DNA from: Calonectria ilicicola
Lineage: Eukaryota > Ascomycota > Sordariomycetes > Hypocreales > Nectriaceae
Reading direction: 5' to 3'
Assembly: GCA_020809705.1 (NCBI GenBank)
Contig: CP085827.1
Span: forward strand, 5,146,001-5,210,000
Length of the DNA stretch: 64,000 bases
A program made the translations under genes and the position numbers. This document shows positions 36,284-46,736 of the stretch, in pieces. The first letter of the stretch is position 1. Every line of letters begins with the position of its first letter. The notes below the pieces were generated by a model. It had not been told where the DNA came from. It ran no database searches and worked only from the letters and a program-made list of their open reading frames with translations.

Positions 36284-37297
36284 TTAATCTGTCGCACGCT
36301 TCTCCTCTTCCAGCAACCGGAGGCGGTCGCGGATCGCAAAATTCCACTCCTTTGCCACCTTGTATACCAGGAGGAAACCCAGAATGAAGAGAGTGGCACA
36401 AGACGCTATAATCATTATAACGCTGCACCAAAGCGACCCGTCCCCCCAACTGCCGTTCGCATTGTCCTTGACCGATACGGCTACCTGCAATCCGCTCAGA
36501 ACCACCGACATGACTCCAATTATAAATAGGATCGGCCCATAGAAGCGTGCAAAGTACGACCCATACTGGTATTCAACCCTCTGGAAGTGCGATTTACCAA
36601 GAATAAGTGGTGCGTAGAAGTTTAGTCGTGTCAGCCGGATCTCGCCATACGCATAGCGTAGAGATACATCTCGGTCCGCAACGTTGACCAGGCCGGACGT
36701 GAAGATGCAGAATTGCTCCCAAGTGATGTCTGATGGGATAAGGCAAAGATCAGGGCTTTGGGCGATCCGAAAATCGGATTCATATTGCACAAGGTAGTAA
36801 TATGTCCGCAAGTATCCTAGTGATGCTCGGTAGATGTCTTGTTTGAGTCCGCCTTCGACTCCTATACGAAGGTAGTCCTGACAAAACGTGTCTGAGAATA
36901 TGTATCGCGGAAGTGGCTTAATGAAGATGCGATCGTCAACCCATACCAAGTGAAGCTTTGGGTCCTCCGTGACAATAATGGTTCGTCGTTTCACTAATTG
37001 TCGGTGGAGTGGGGAAATATTCCCACTGTCTTGTTTCGACATCCACCAAAGTCTAGGAGCGACTGTATCCAGATCTTTGGAACAGAATTCTTTAACAAGT
37101 AGTTTTGATACTTTGTCCTGATCATTTAGAGGAACGCGTGGATGCCCAGGCACATATCGGGCCGGCCCGTCTAGTTCCCTCGCTAGTTGGGATGTAGGCG
37201 AGGAGGGCGGTTGGAGTGGTGCAACCGGTGGCATATTTTCGGCAAATATAAGTATAAATATAAGTGAATTAAGAATAGTCAGAACATTTAGCATCAT
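36284..37297 (-). CDS. DUF6601-like membrane protein, unknown function
   Basis: One uninterrupted exon of up to 337 residues. Blocks PRLWWMSKQDSGNISPLHRQ, LHLVWVDDRIFIKPLPRYIF, YESDFRIAQSP, RYAYGEIRLTRLNFY and YGSYFARFYGPILFIIGV follow the conserved order I associate with the fungal DUF6601 family. Two C-terminal membrane helices lie at about residues 260-285 and 295-320, and the tail is charged (RDRLRLLEEEKRA). The family has no known activity to my knowledge, and some database entries carry an unsupported protease name. The ATG at 37234 (MPPVAPLQPP) is a better start than 37297, because the first 21 residues look like an upstream read-through. The gene is divergent from the NLR gene. Confidence 0.82.
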   Translation of the reverse strand: MMLNVLTILNSLIFILIFAENMPPVAPLQPPSSPTSQLARELDGPARYVPGHPRVPLNDQDKVSKLLVKEFCSKDLDTVAPRLWWMSKQDSGNISPLHRQLVKRRTIIVTEDPKLHLVWVDDRIFIKPLPRYIFSDTFCQDYLRIGVEGGLKQDIYRASLGYLRTYYYLVQYESDFRIAQSPDLCLIPSDITWEQFCIFTSGLVNVADRDVSLRYAYGEIRLTRLNFYAPLILGKSHFQRVEYQYGSYFARFYGPILFIIGVMSVVLSGLQVAVSVKDNANGSWGDGSLWCSVIMIIASCATLFILGFLLVYKVAKEWNFAIRDRLRLLEEEKRATD

Positions 37298-37582
37298 TAG
37301 GAGTCAATATGTAGCCTCGCCAAGAGGTTGTGGCCACGATAGTATGCTTCACGTGATACGGCAGTTGCTAGCTGCATAATTGGCACCTCCCTATGGCAAC
37401 AGGCCATGTGTATCTTGTTAGAATAGCCACTACATTCTCAGATAAAAAGTGGAGGCCCCCATAGTATTGTAATCGGTCTGGTATTGACCCATATTCTATC
37501 ACGCCCTATATATTCGTTGGGCTGCTTGTTGGGCTGATCCCACGAACTCTCTTCAGACAACTCCTTTGATTCATATGTCACA
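37298..37582. promoter_or_regulatory. Shared divergent promoter of DUF6601 and NLR genes
   Basis: Only 285 bases separate the two start codons (about 350 if the DUF6601 gene starts at 37234), so both genes probably share promoter elements. A CCTATATATTCG stretch about 80 bases upstream of the NLR ATG could serve as a TATA-like element. Confidence 0.5.
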
Positions 37583-40500
37583 ATGCCATCCAAAAAGCGC
37601 GTAAGCTCTGCCAAGCTGGCCGCAGCGGCGACCGTCGCTATCGTGTTAACTGCCGTCCTTGTCCGCATGTGGCAAGAATCTAAAGTGTCAGAGCCGGAGC
37701 CAAAGCCAGAGCCGGAGCCAAAGACCGAGCGTCGACCAAGCCCCAAGAACTTGACTTTTCGCATCAACGAAATTCCAAATGACCACATAGATAAATTCGA
37801 TCACAACTTAAAATCTATCATAGACGAGGATCCAGTCCTGCGAGAAGACGCTCGCACTATACGCCGCCACTCCTTGGTACAATATAATAAGAACTCTTTG
37901 TGTGCGACTGTCTCAATCACTACATCGCTGTCTGGAGATGACCTATGCAAACAGCTACACCAATGTGGAAGGGAACATCCATATAGCTATAATTGCAAGT
38001 TCGACGGAATTACTCCCCTCCATGATGTGAGCGACACTGATGTCGAGTATGTTTTCCCTTAAGTGTACCAACTCTCTTGACCTTCATTGACTTGATACTC
38101 ATAGCATTATTGCGGTGCCTGGTCTCGGAAGTCATGCCCTGGGTTCTTGGAAATCTTCAGGGGATAATCCCGTATGGTTGCGTGATTTTTTGCCGAAGGA
38201 GATTCCTAAGATTCGCGTGCTGCTCTATGGCTATGATACCACACTGCCAGGTAGTCTTTCGAAGCAGTCTATTGAAGATCTCGGCGGCGCCTTACTGGAA
38301 CGGATTATTTCATTTCGGCAAAATGATGTAAGTTGCCTCGCTTAAAGCCTAGGACAAACTGACCCTCTCTAGGCCGCTTTCCGCCCGATCATCTTCATTG
38401 GTCATAGCCTCGGCGGCCTACTTATTAAAGAGGTGAGATGGTCCACGACCCAGATTAAGCAGTCAGCTGACTACTTCAGGCCCTTATTCGTGCAAAACAT
38501 AGATCTAGTGATGCAAATTCTAAGCTGTTCAAAGCCACTTATGGACTTCTTTTCTTCGGCGTACCAAATCTTGGCCTGCGAAATCGCCAGCTACAAAGCC
38601 TCGTTCGGGGCCAGCCGAATGAAGCCTTGATTCGAGATTTGCTCGTCGATAATGACTCAGAACCGTCGACTTTTATGAAGAGATTTGTACAACAGTTCGC
38701 AGATACCTGCAAAGGCCAATACCAAGTGGTGACATTCTCTGAGCGTAAGCTCAGCCCCACAATAGAGGTACATATACCACTACACTTTGTGAAATAACCT
38801 CTGACTTGTTCTACAGATTGGTTCAGATGGAAAGTGGCACAAATCTGGCCCTCCATCTTTATTAGTAACAAAAGAATCTGCCACAAGCACAGGGTTGGTT
38901 CTAATGTCCGAAGAGGATAATGTCAATTTTGATAGAGATCACTCCGAGCTTGTCAAATATGATAAGGAGAGCGACGGCGACTATACGATTGTCAGGCAAA
39001 GGTTAAGGAGCCTTATTGATGAGGCAAGGCCAGAGATCGCCAAGCGATTTGCTGAGCATAGTAGGTAGCCATTTTCTGTGATATAAACATTGTCTCATTC
39101 TCTAGTATAGGTCTATACTTGCCACAATCTGCGACGACTCAAGCTTGTTCAAGATCATTGGCCTTTGTTGATATGAGCGGCCGACACGATATGATTGAGA
39201 CTGCTGTCGAAGGCACATCTACCTGGCTTCTGGAGCATCAAGCCCTGCGACGATGGACCCGTGAACCTCAAGGCTTGCTCTGGATAAAAGGGAACCCCGG
39301 TTCTGGAAAGTCAACGCTAATGAAATACGCTCTAAAAAATATCCCATCTATTTACAGCTCGGAAATTATTGCGATTTCCTTCTTTTTCCATGGTCGTGGC
39401 TATGAGTTGCAAAAATCTCCGCTGGGTCTCCTTCGATCTCTGCTGCACCAGCTGCTCGAACGTGTTCCAGGTGCACTCTGCGACCTAATTGATTATTTTA
39501 AGCAAAAGGAGACCGCAGTTGGGAAACACGGAGAAAAATGGAACTGGGAGCTGGAGCCAATGCAGAATTTTCTCCAATCAGCACTTCCAAAAATCTTGAA
39601 GAGATTTCCAACCATTATCCTCATCGACGCGCTAGATGAGTGCGGCCGAGATTCAGCAATTAAACTAATTAAATATCTGCAGGGTCTATGTGCGAGTTGT
39701 TCATTAACAGATTCTCGATTCGGCATCTTATTTTCTTGTCGCCACTATCCTATCCTGGCGCTTGAGTATGGAGAAACAATAGACCTATGTGTTGAGAATA
39801 AGGAGGATATTGACACATTCACCCAAGCTCAGCTCCCTAAGAACTCTATTGGCAAACAAATACAGAGGGTAATATGTGACCGCGCCCAGGGGATCTTTTT
39901 GTGGGCACGTTTAGTCGTTGAGCGTGTCCTTGAACTGCTTTTCGATGGGCAATCGGAGAGTAATATCAAAGCTGAAATCATAAAAATCCCTCAAAATTTA
40001 AACGACATGTATAAAGGACTTATTCAAAAGGTAGAAGACAGAAAGGAAGCTTTGAAATTGCTTGAGTGGATTTGTTTCTCCACTAGGCCTTTGACTCCAA
40101 AGGAGCTGCAATGGGCTATGGCAGTTGAACCTCATTCTACACACGAGTCACTCAATGAATGCCAAGACTCGGATATCTTCATCACAGACGAAAATATTGA
40201 GAGAAGAATTAAGGTCCTAAGCTGCGGCCTTGCAGAGATCACACAATCTGACAAGGGCAAAATAATCCAGTTCATCCATCAATCAGTTAAAGATTACTTT
40301 GTCAAACAGGGGTTATCGCTTCTCTCTCAGATCGAACCGACTGACTCGATCGGCCCCATTGCCCATTGCCGCCTCTCACGTTCTTGCATTCGCTATCTTC
40401 GGATGGTCATACTCCCTCGACCGGAACTTCTTGCTGAGAAGCCCAAGCGACAACAATTCATCGAACACAGACTGGATTATTCTATGATGGAAAAATTCCC

Positions 40501-41179
40501 CTTATTACACTACGCCACAATATCATGGATATCTCACGTAAAATCAAGCGAGCAAGCCGAAACATCTTCACAAGATCTCCTCGACCTACTTGGATGGCGG
40601 ACAAATTTCCTGGTGCGATCATGGGTACAAATATATTGGGAATTGGACGGTTACTCTATCGATCGTCCATCATGGGGAAGTGATATTATACATCTTGCCT
40701 TAAGACATAATTTGTCAAAACTATTATATTTACTGCTTGATCGGGGCGCCCAGATCGAGGTAGCAGATGAAGATGGCCAGACCCCGCTATGCCTAGCAGC
40801 TGAGCAAGGGCATAAGGCACACGTACAGCTTCTACTTGATCGGGGCGCCCAGACCGAGGCAGCAGATAAAGATGGCCAGACCCCGCTATGGCTAGCAGCT
40901 GCGCGAGGCCATAAGGCACCTGTACAGCTTCTACTTGAACGGGGCGCCCAGACCGAGGCAGCAGATAAAGACGGCTGGACCTCGCTAATGCTAGCAGCTG
41001 GGAAAGGGAATGAGGCACTTGCACGGCTGCTACTTGATCGGGGCGCCCAGACCGAGGCAGCAAATAAAGATGGCCAGACCCCGCTATTGCGAGCAGCTGC
41101 GCAAGGGCATGAGGCAGTTGCGCGGCTGCTGCTTGATCGGGGCGCCCAGATCGAGGCAGCAGATCAAGACAACAGATAA
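37583..41179 (+). CDS. NLR-like protein: membrane anchor, SesB-like hydrolase, NACHT, ankyrin repeats
   Basis: Six exons close in frame to 1115 residues: 37583-38046, 38105-38327, 38373-38432, 38480-38767, 38817-39060, 39111-41179. Residues 10-29 are a membrane segment followed by an acidic Pro/Glu/Lys repeat linker. About 150-400 is an alpha/beta hydrolase of the SesB-like type found on fungal NLRs: VPGLGSHALGSW, nucleophile motif GHSLGG (Ser near 241) and LLFFGVPNLGL. The NACHT NTPase has Walker A GNPGSGKST near 487-495, Walker B ILIDALDECG near 588 and a LFSCRHYP sensor-like block, with a GLAEITQ...IQFIHQSVKDYF region after it. Ankyrin repeats run from about 960 to the end. Such STAND proteins act in non-self recognition and cell death in fungi; that role here is inferred. 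The last ankyrin unit is cut by a 13-base insertion at about 41163. Confidence 0.9.
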
Positions 41180-41264
41180 AGATAGCCAGACCCCGCTATC
41201 GTGGGCAGCTTCACAAGGGCATGAGGCAGTTGTGCGGCTGCTTGAGTCAGCGAATATGGATAGT
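40733..41264 (+). repeat. Near-identical 99-base ankyrin repeat array
   Basis: Units begin at 40733, 40832, 40931, 41030 and 41129, exactly 99 bases (33 codons) apart, with a sixth partial unit reaching about 41264. The shared core is TGATCGGGGCGCCCAGA and CAGACCCCGCTA. Identity is high at the DNA level, not only in protein, which points to recent duplication or gene conversion. The fifth unit has 13 extra bases (CAAGACAACAGAT), so the sixth unit lies in another frame after a stop at 41177-41179. Confidence 0.92.
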
Positions 41265-41267
41265 TGA

Positions 41268-43081
41268 TTACTGCCTCTTACACCTCCATTAGATGTCTAA
41301 TTAATCCTCCACCCTGGCCTGCCACCTGCTCCTCTGTCTTGGTTATATAGTCTATTATCTGGGCTGGAAGCTGCTTCTACAAATCCATTTTGGTTTAAGA
41401 ATAATCATTTGTCATTTTTGCCACTTGAATTTAATAAGCAATCCATTTTTAATTATTAATCATTTTAGTCCACTGGCTCCCTCCAGCAAATTCCTTCCAT
41501 GTACTAAAGGCTTCCCAATTCATCACACGTGATTCCTAGAATTGTGCGCCCAAGGTAGCTAAGATATAAGACACTGTTACTAACAGCACCAACTTTGCAG
41601 AGCTAGATAATTGCATAAAAACTTCTCCTTAGTGTCTACCAAGTCGGTCTCACGCTCAAATTTAAATACAGGGAAATAAGTAACCTGTGGTTTTGTCCCA
41701 GTTGTGTGGCCCGCAAGTTGCTGGCCCGTCTGGGTTACATTAGTCGCTCCACGTGAATCATAATAGCTTCTTCTACTTCATCGCGCGATACAGGTTCTAT
41801 CCAGCTCTTCATTGTTCGCATCGTGGTAGATTTCATGGCACTATGAGGAGTGCCTAGCCGCTTTAGGTAGACGTGCTTGGTGAGTTACTTGCTGAATCTT
41901 ATGCCCCTTACCCTCAGTACATGACTAATACTCGCAATCCAGTCCTTGCTCCTAGAAGATATCTGTCATATTGTTGGTTATGGTAAAAGTGAAGTGAACA
42001 CTCCGCTAATGCGCAGTGCAATGGTGCCCTATATCCGTTTGACAATATCTCTATCTACACATACAATTCAGTATAACTGGCATATCTCTCGTCTGTATAT
42101 TAACTGTTCACGGATCTGAGTAGCTATAGATCCCATGATACCATGAAAAATCTTATGATTAACTAAGACGTAAGGAGCAATGCTTGGTCTATAGCATATG
42201 TTCGTAGAAAACGAGGGGCTCAAAGAAATTTTGGTGGATCTTATTTTCATCACCAATATCTGCGATCAAGGCTTCCTCATCTGAGTTTGAGTTCTTGAAT
42301 TTGCCCATGTAGTACTTGCTCATTGTCTGTTTTCAAGTGATGGTATCCGTCGTTAACGAATTTTGCATTAGAGTCAAGATTATTCTCTTCGAACATTCAG
42401 AACTTGAAATTGATAAACTATACTCTTTGCTAAATTTCAAAGATGAAGGCTGTGGCCTTGTTCCATACACAATTAAGCAGCCTATTCTAATCAAGTATTG
42501 ATCTGTAGCAAGTGTGTAGATCGATGGTGCATCGCTCAAGGGGTTCAATCTTAGTGTATTTTGTGTGTGGATGGGTGTGTTATTCGCCTTGGATGGCGGT
42601 TAGGCCATCGGGGGAGGATCTTGGGTTTCCAGTTGTGTCGCTTGTTCATGTGGATTGCCAGGCTTTGATGCGACTGCGGATGAGAAAGGACACCCTTCAC
42701 CCTCAATCTTTGCGATCAATCAAGTTATAGATTATTGTATCGGGGCCCGTAAGGTTTATACCCATCCCAGTTTCTTGAGGTAAAAAGGTTGTGAAACTTG
42801 AGAAGAAAAGCCTATTGTTATTTTAGATACAGAGGAGCAAATTTTAACAAGCCGGTGGCCGATTGTACCTTGTTGTATGCCAAGGACATGCGAATGCAAT
42901 AGACACGAACTCAATACGCGAGTAGATACGCGAGAATAAAATAATGACCAACATTATCTTAATATAGGAGAAGATAAAAATTTGAATCCAATCGAACTCT
43001 CTATTTAAGGTAACATTAATGAGAGGATGAAAACCTGAAAAAAAAACCCCGTTCTAAGGTTGAAGAATTAACTAGGGTCGA
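41268..43081. other. Gene-poor stretch with possible minus-strand coding relics
   Basis: About 1.8 kb with no intact gene. On the minus strand, 41735-41878 reads a protein-like frame (HVYLKRLGTPHSAMKS, SWIEPVSRDEVEEAIMIHVE) that ends in a stop, and an overlapping frame continues downstream to about 41590 (TYFPVFKFERETDLVDTK). Another short frame at about 42192-42323 starts MSKYYMGKFK. None has a full domain or splice set. They may be remains of one decayed gene, but this is uncertain. Confidence 0.35.
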
Positions 43082-44338
43082 TTACAAACATCCCATGAGA
43101 TCGTGGAGCTCTTGCTCATCTGCCTTTTTGACTGTGTATCGGGCATGCACCATGTCCCACAGGACATTTGCAGACCACATGCAGGCCCCTGCATTGGTTG
43201 CCACCAACGCAGTCTGGGCAGCTGGGGGAAGCATTCTTGAAATAAGTGCAACGACTGCAGACTGGACGATGCAGAAGGCGACCCATAGCCTAGTGAGCGA
43301 CCACGAAGCATTGGCTTTCTGTGAGATGTGTGAGCACAGGTGATGGATTTACAACACAAATGGTAAGTCGAAACATACCTCTACCTCCTCCAACACGCCT
43401 TCCCAGAATTTGCTTGGTCTCTTAATATTGGAGTTCTTCTCCAGCACACTATTGACAAACCTGTCTGAAAGAGTGACGTCGAACCCGCGATATCTCTTTG
43501 CAAGCCTCGTGGCGAGCATCCACATGCGCTGCCTCCGCTCTCGAGCCGGTCCGGGGGGCATCCTCGCAGCTCGGGCGAGGCATCTGTCAGCGAGGTCCTG
43601 GTAAATAAAGGGGAGGTGAGCAAAATGAAGCTTCACGGTATGGGCGGTGGGTGGCCTATGGAGGGGTAATCGGTGGTGGAGGTAGAGCTGGTCCTCGGGA
43701 AGGAAAGGTGATGGTCCCCATGTGAAAGAAGGCCTTGAGTGAGTAGTGCTAGTGTTAGTTTGTGAACTTTGGTCATCTTGGCTTCCGTCAGATGTCCTAG
43801 ACGAGCTTATGGAGCTTCCTGTCTGTGCCTTGCGGGCGGCGTCCCAGATTCTGACCCAAGACCCAAGAGACCGGGGGCCGTGTCTGACATCTGGCGTAGG
43901 CGTGGGAGAGGCGCTGCGGGATGGAGGCGAAGCATTGTCTTTCCTGTCAGCAGAGCGGGTGCCATCGCTCACACGACACATGGACAGCGGGGAAGCATGA
44001 AGATTAGAAACAGTATTGGAGCCATAGGATGATATACGTTCCGCCAAGAGCTGAATGAATGCTTGGCATCGTTGCAAGTACCATATAGCGCATCCTGTGC
44101 TAGTAGAGATGATGTATACGATCCAAGAGTAGTATAACACGGATGGGACAAATATCGAGGCCAGAGTCCACATGGTTGTTGGTCCTCGGTGGGTAGCGTC
44201 GAGCCACTGCAGGTAAGAAGTAATGAGAGGTGAGTGAGGAGAGGATGAGCAAAGGAATGAGACGAGTATTATAATGTTTGATTTAAGCTTGAGAGGATGG
44301 CCCAGCCTTGCGGAATAAGATGAGATGTTTAGCTTCAT
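43082..44338 (-). CDS. Multi-pass membrane protein, unknown function
   Basis: Two exons, 44338-43379 and 43318-43082, with a GTATGT donor, CACAG acceptor and phase 0, give up to 398 residues. An in-frame ATG at 44173 (MWTLASIFVPSVLYYSW) is the more likely start, since it opens on a clear membrane helix (SVLYYSWIVYIISTSTGCAI) and gives 343 residues. The middle is Ser/Pro/Arg-rich and probably disordered. After it come a conserved-looking block (KLHFAHLPFIYQDLADRCLA, GFDVTLSDRFVNSVLE) and two short hydrophobic stretches in exon 2 (WVAFCIVQSAVVALIS and an Ala/Cys-rich one). I recognise no family. Confidence 0.68.
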
Positions 44339-44728
44339 GAGACTAGATTTCTAGGTCCTTGAACCCTGATTTAATGCACGCGGACAGGAATGGTGGTCAA
44401 GCAAAAAAAGACAAGCTACTCAAATTGCGCGGCATGTTTACGTCCCCATGCCTGTTGTTTGATATCCCCGACAAAGTCACCCCCCATAAACGCCAGGCTA
44501 TGGTATGCCTACCGGAGACGGACCCCAAAACAATAGTGCATGAGTGAGTTGGAGACCATTAAGGACGAGAGAAGACTAAAAAAAAAAATACATAAACAGC
44601 CCATTTCATTCATGTGGGCTCGGAGGGACGCTTCCCCCGACGGATCCGCGGACTTGCATACCAAGTCCCCCGCGTGCGCGGAATGGCGACAGACATGTCG
44701 CGGCGGAGAAAGGACAAAAAGGGCGAAC
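44339..44728. other. Intergenic region between two minus-strand genes
   Basis: About 390 bases holding the 3' region of the zinc-ribbon gene and the promoter of the membrane-protein gene. I see no distinct element in it. Confidence 0.4.
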
Positions 44729-45172
44729 TCAGCCATATCGCATCTGCGGGTTGGCGCCCGGCGGAGGCGCGCCATACTGGACGCCGCCTTGAGGAGGAAC
44801 TTGGTTGCTGCCGCTGTTCATCATGGCCTTGACGTCTGGGCGGTTCTCGAGGGGCTGGTGGAAGTTGCAGATTCGGCATGCGACGTCCGTGTAACCCGAG
44901 ATGGAGAGCGGGATGATGGGCTGTTGGAGGGGGAAGGGAACGTGGTGGTCAGCTACAGGATTTTTTACGGTGTATGGAGGGAGTATACACTAGCACGACA
45001 AAAAAGAAGGAATAGGAATAATACGTACAACCCAGCAAAAGGTGAACCACGGGTTGCTCTTGAGGACGCCGGCCGACATGTTGCCGCAGTGGTGGCACTG
45101 ACAGACCATGCCCTCGTAGCCGGGCACCTCCTTGCGGAACGTGTGCTCACCGCACACAAAGAAGAAGAACAT
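44729..45172 (-). CDS. Small zinc-ribbon protein
   Basis: Two exons, 45172-45029 and 44920-44729, make 111 residues. The start MFFFFVCGEHTFRKEV is characteristic of a conserved eukaryotic zinc-ribbon family (zinc_ribbon_15 type). Four zinc ligands are visible as CQCHHCGN and, after a short hydrophobic linker (FTFCWVPIIPLSISGY), ACRICNFHQP. A PEN-like RPDVKAMM and a Gly/Pro/Gln tail follow. The intron lies between the two ligand pairs. Function in fungi is not established to my knowledge. Confidence 0.9.
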
Positions 45173-46736
45173 GGCGGGCGGGCGATGGATGGGGATGCGG
45201 CGTGCGTGGGTGCTGAGAGACGCGGCGGCTCGATCCGAAGGACGGAGCTAGCCTAGACGACGAGTGGAAAACAAGCTGCTGCTTGCGTGGAGCGGAGCGG
45301 AGGGCGTCACGTCAGCACGAGGAGGGTGCGCCGTGTGTTGACGGAGATCAAGAACGAATCCAAGGGATGCACGCGGCGGAGCGACCATTTAGTAGTCACG
45401 GCCGTCTTCCTAGCTGCAGCGGGACGGGCTGGGACAATTGCTTTGTGCTCGTGCAGGTCGTCGTCACCTCCCTCTCCCTCGCGACCCTCCGGGGCCCTGC
45501 GAGCTTTGGAGCGGTTGGCTCGCGCTGGAGGCGGGTGAGGCGCAGTGGGCTTGGCAGTCCAGCACACTGGTTTTTTTGCCACAACTGCGTGCTGTGAGCC
45601 CGAGTCTAATCAGTACCACTTCTCGGCATGCGGTAGCGTCGTAAACACCGAGCTATTCTTCAATTCAAAGAGCTTTCCCCGCCATTATGTGGCGCATTTG
45701 TGGCTCGCACCAGATACGGTAATAAATGAAAGTTACCTTGGTTCATGTACGTAGGTCCATAGCACACAAAATGCTTACTCAGCTGTTTAAGCTTGGCTGA
45801 GCAGCACATGGCCTGAGAATTCGTTCTGGACTATTGATGACTTCGTGAGGTCATAAAACATGCAGACAGTACATTTATGTATAACCCTACAGTTTATCTT
45901 CCAGTCACATAATGTCAGCCAAGATCACGTCATATTCTATATTTTCTAACTGTAGTGAATCCATGATGCAAACTGACATATAAAAGCCGGGACCAACCAA
46001 TGGTTCACCACCGCCTTGAACCTTGCGAAAAGGCTTCGTCTATTTACGCCCCCAAGTGAGCCTTTCAACCAACGTCCAACGCAAACCTCTCCTCTTTCGT
46101 CAAAAATCACACCTTTCAACACCACAAGTTCAACGTCAGTAATCCCAATGGAAGGGCCAGCTTGAATAAGGCAGCTCACTATTGCATAGCTTCGAAGAAG
46201 CGATTGCTTCGGCAAGTGGACAATAGTAGAAGTAATGAGGAAATTGGCAATGGACACCGGACTGACCGATCAAACTTCATCCAGCCACAGGATACAAGAG
46301 ATAACTAAAGTAATATATATAGATATAACCCTTTCTTTTTTTCAATCATCAAACTGCGATGTTAGGAAGGCAAAGAAAGAACTGACACTACACCCACGCG
46401 GTGCACGGACCATGTCAAGCGACACCTGAACGTACCTGCATCTGCGTCATTGGTAGAGAGTATGGGAGAAAAAAAAAGCTAAACTCGACTGCAGCATCAC
46501 CGAACTGGTCACCAGCAATCTCACGCGACAGCTACGCGGCACCTAAGCCACGGCTCGCAACTCATATTCTACCTCGATACGAACTGCCTCTACATCAGCG
46601 ATTGCATCCACTTGCCAAGTTCTCCTCCATTGACGATGGTGCCATAGGCATCCAACTTCGCCGCACTCTTCTCCCCCACCATCACCACCAATCGTCATAC
46701 ACGAACAGTGCCTAAGCACACATTGCCGATCCCATC
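45173..46736. promoter_or_regulatory. Divergent intergenic region between zinc-ribbon gene and RPP1
   Basis: About 1.56 kb. The part near the zinc-ribbon gene (45173-45600) is GC-rich, while 45700-46400 is AT-richer with no coding signal. Just before RPP1 the strand is CA/CT-rich, as in fungal leaders. Short overlapping frames are not called. Confidence 0.45.

Noticed and set aside
46401..46715. 104-codon plus-strand frame just before RPP1
   Set aside because: It is in the leader region, has no domain and ends before the RPP1 ATG; an upstream reading frame cannot be excluded but is not supported.
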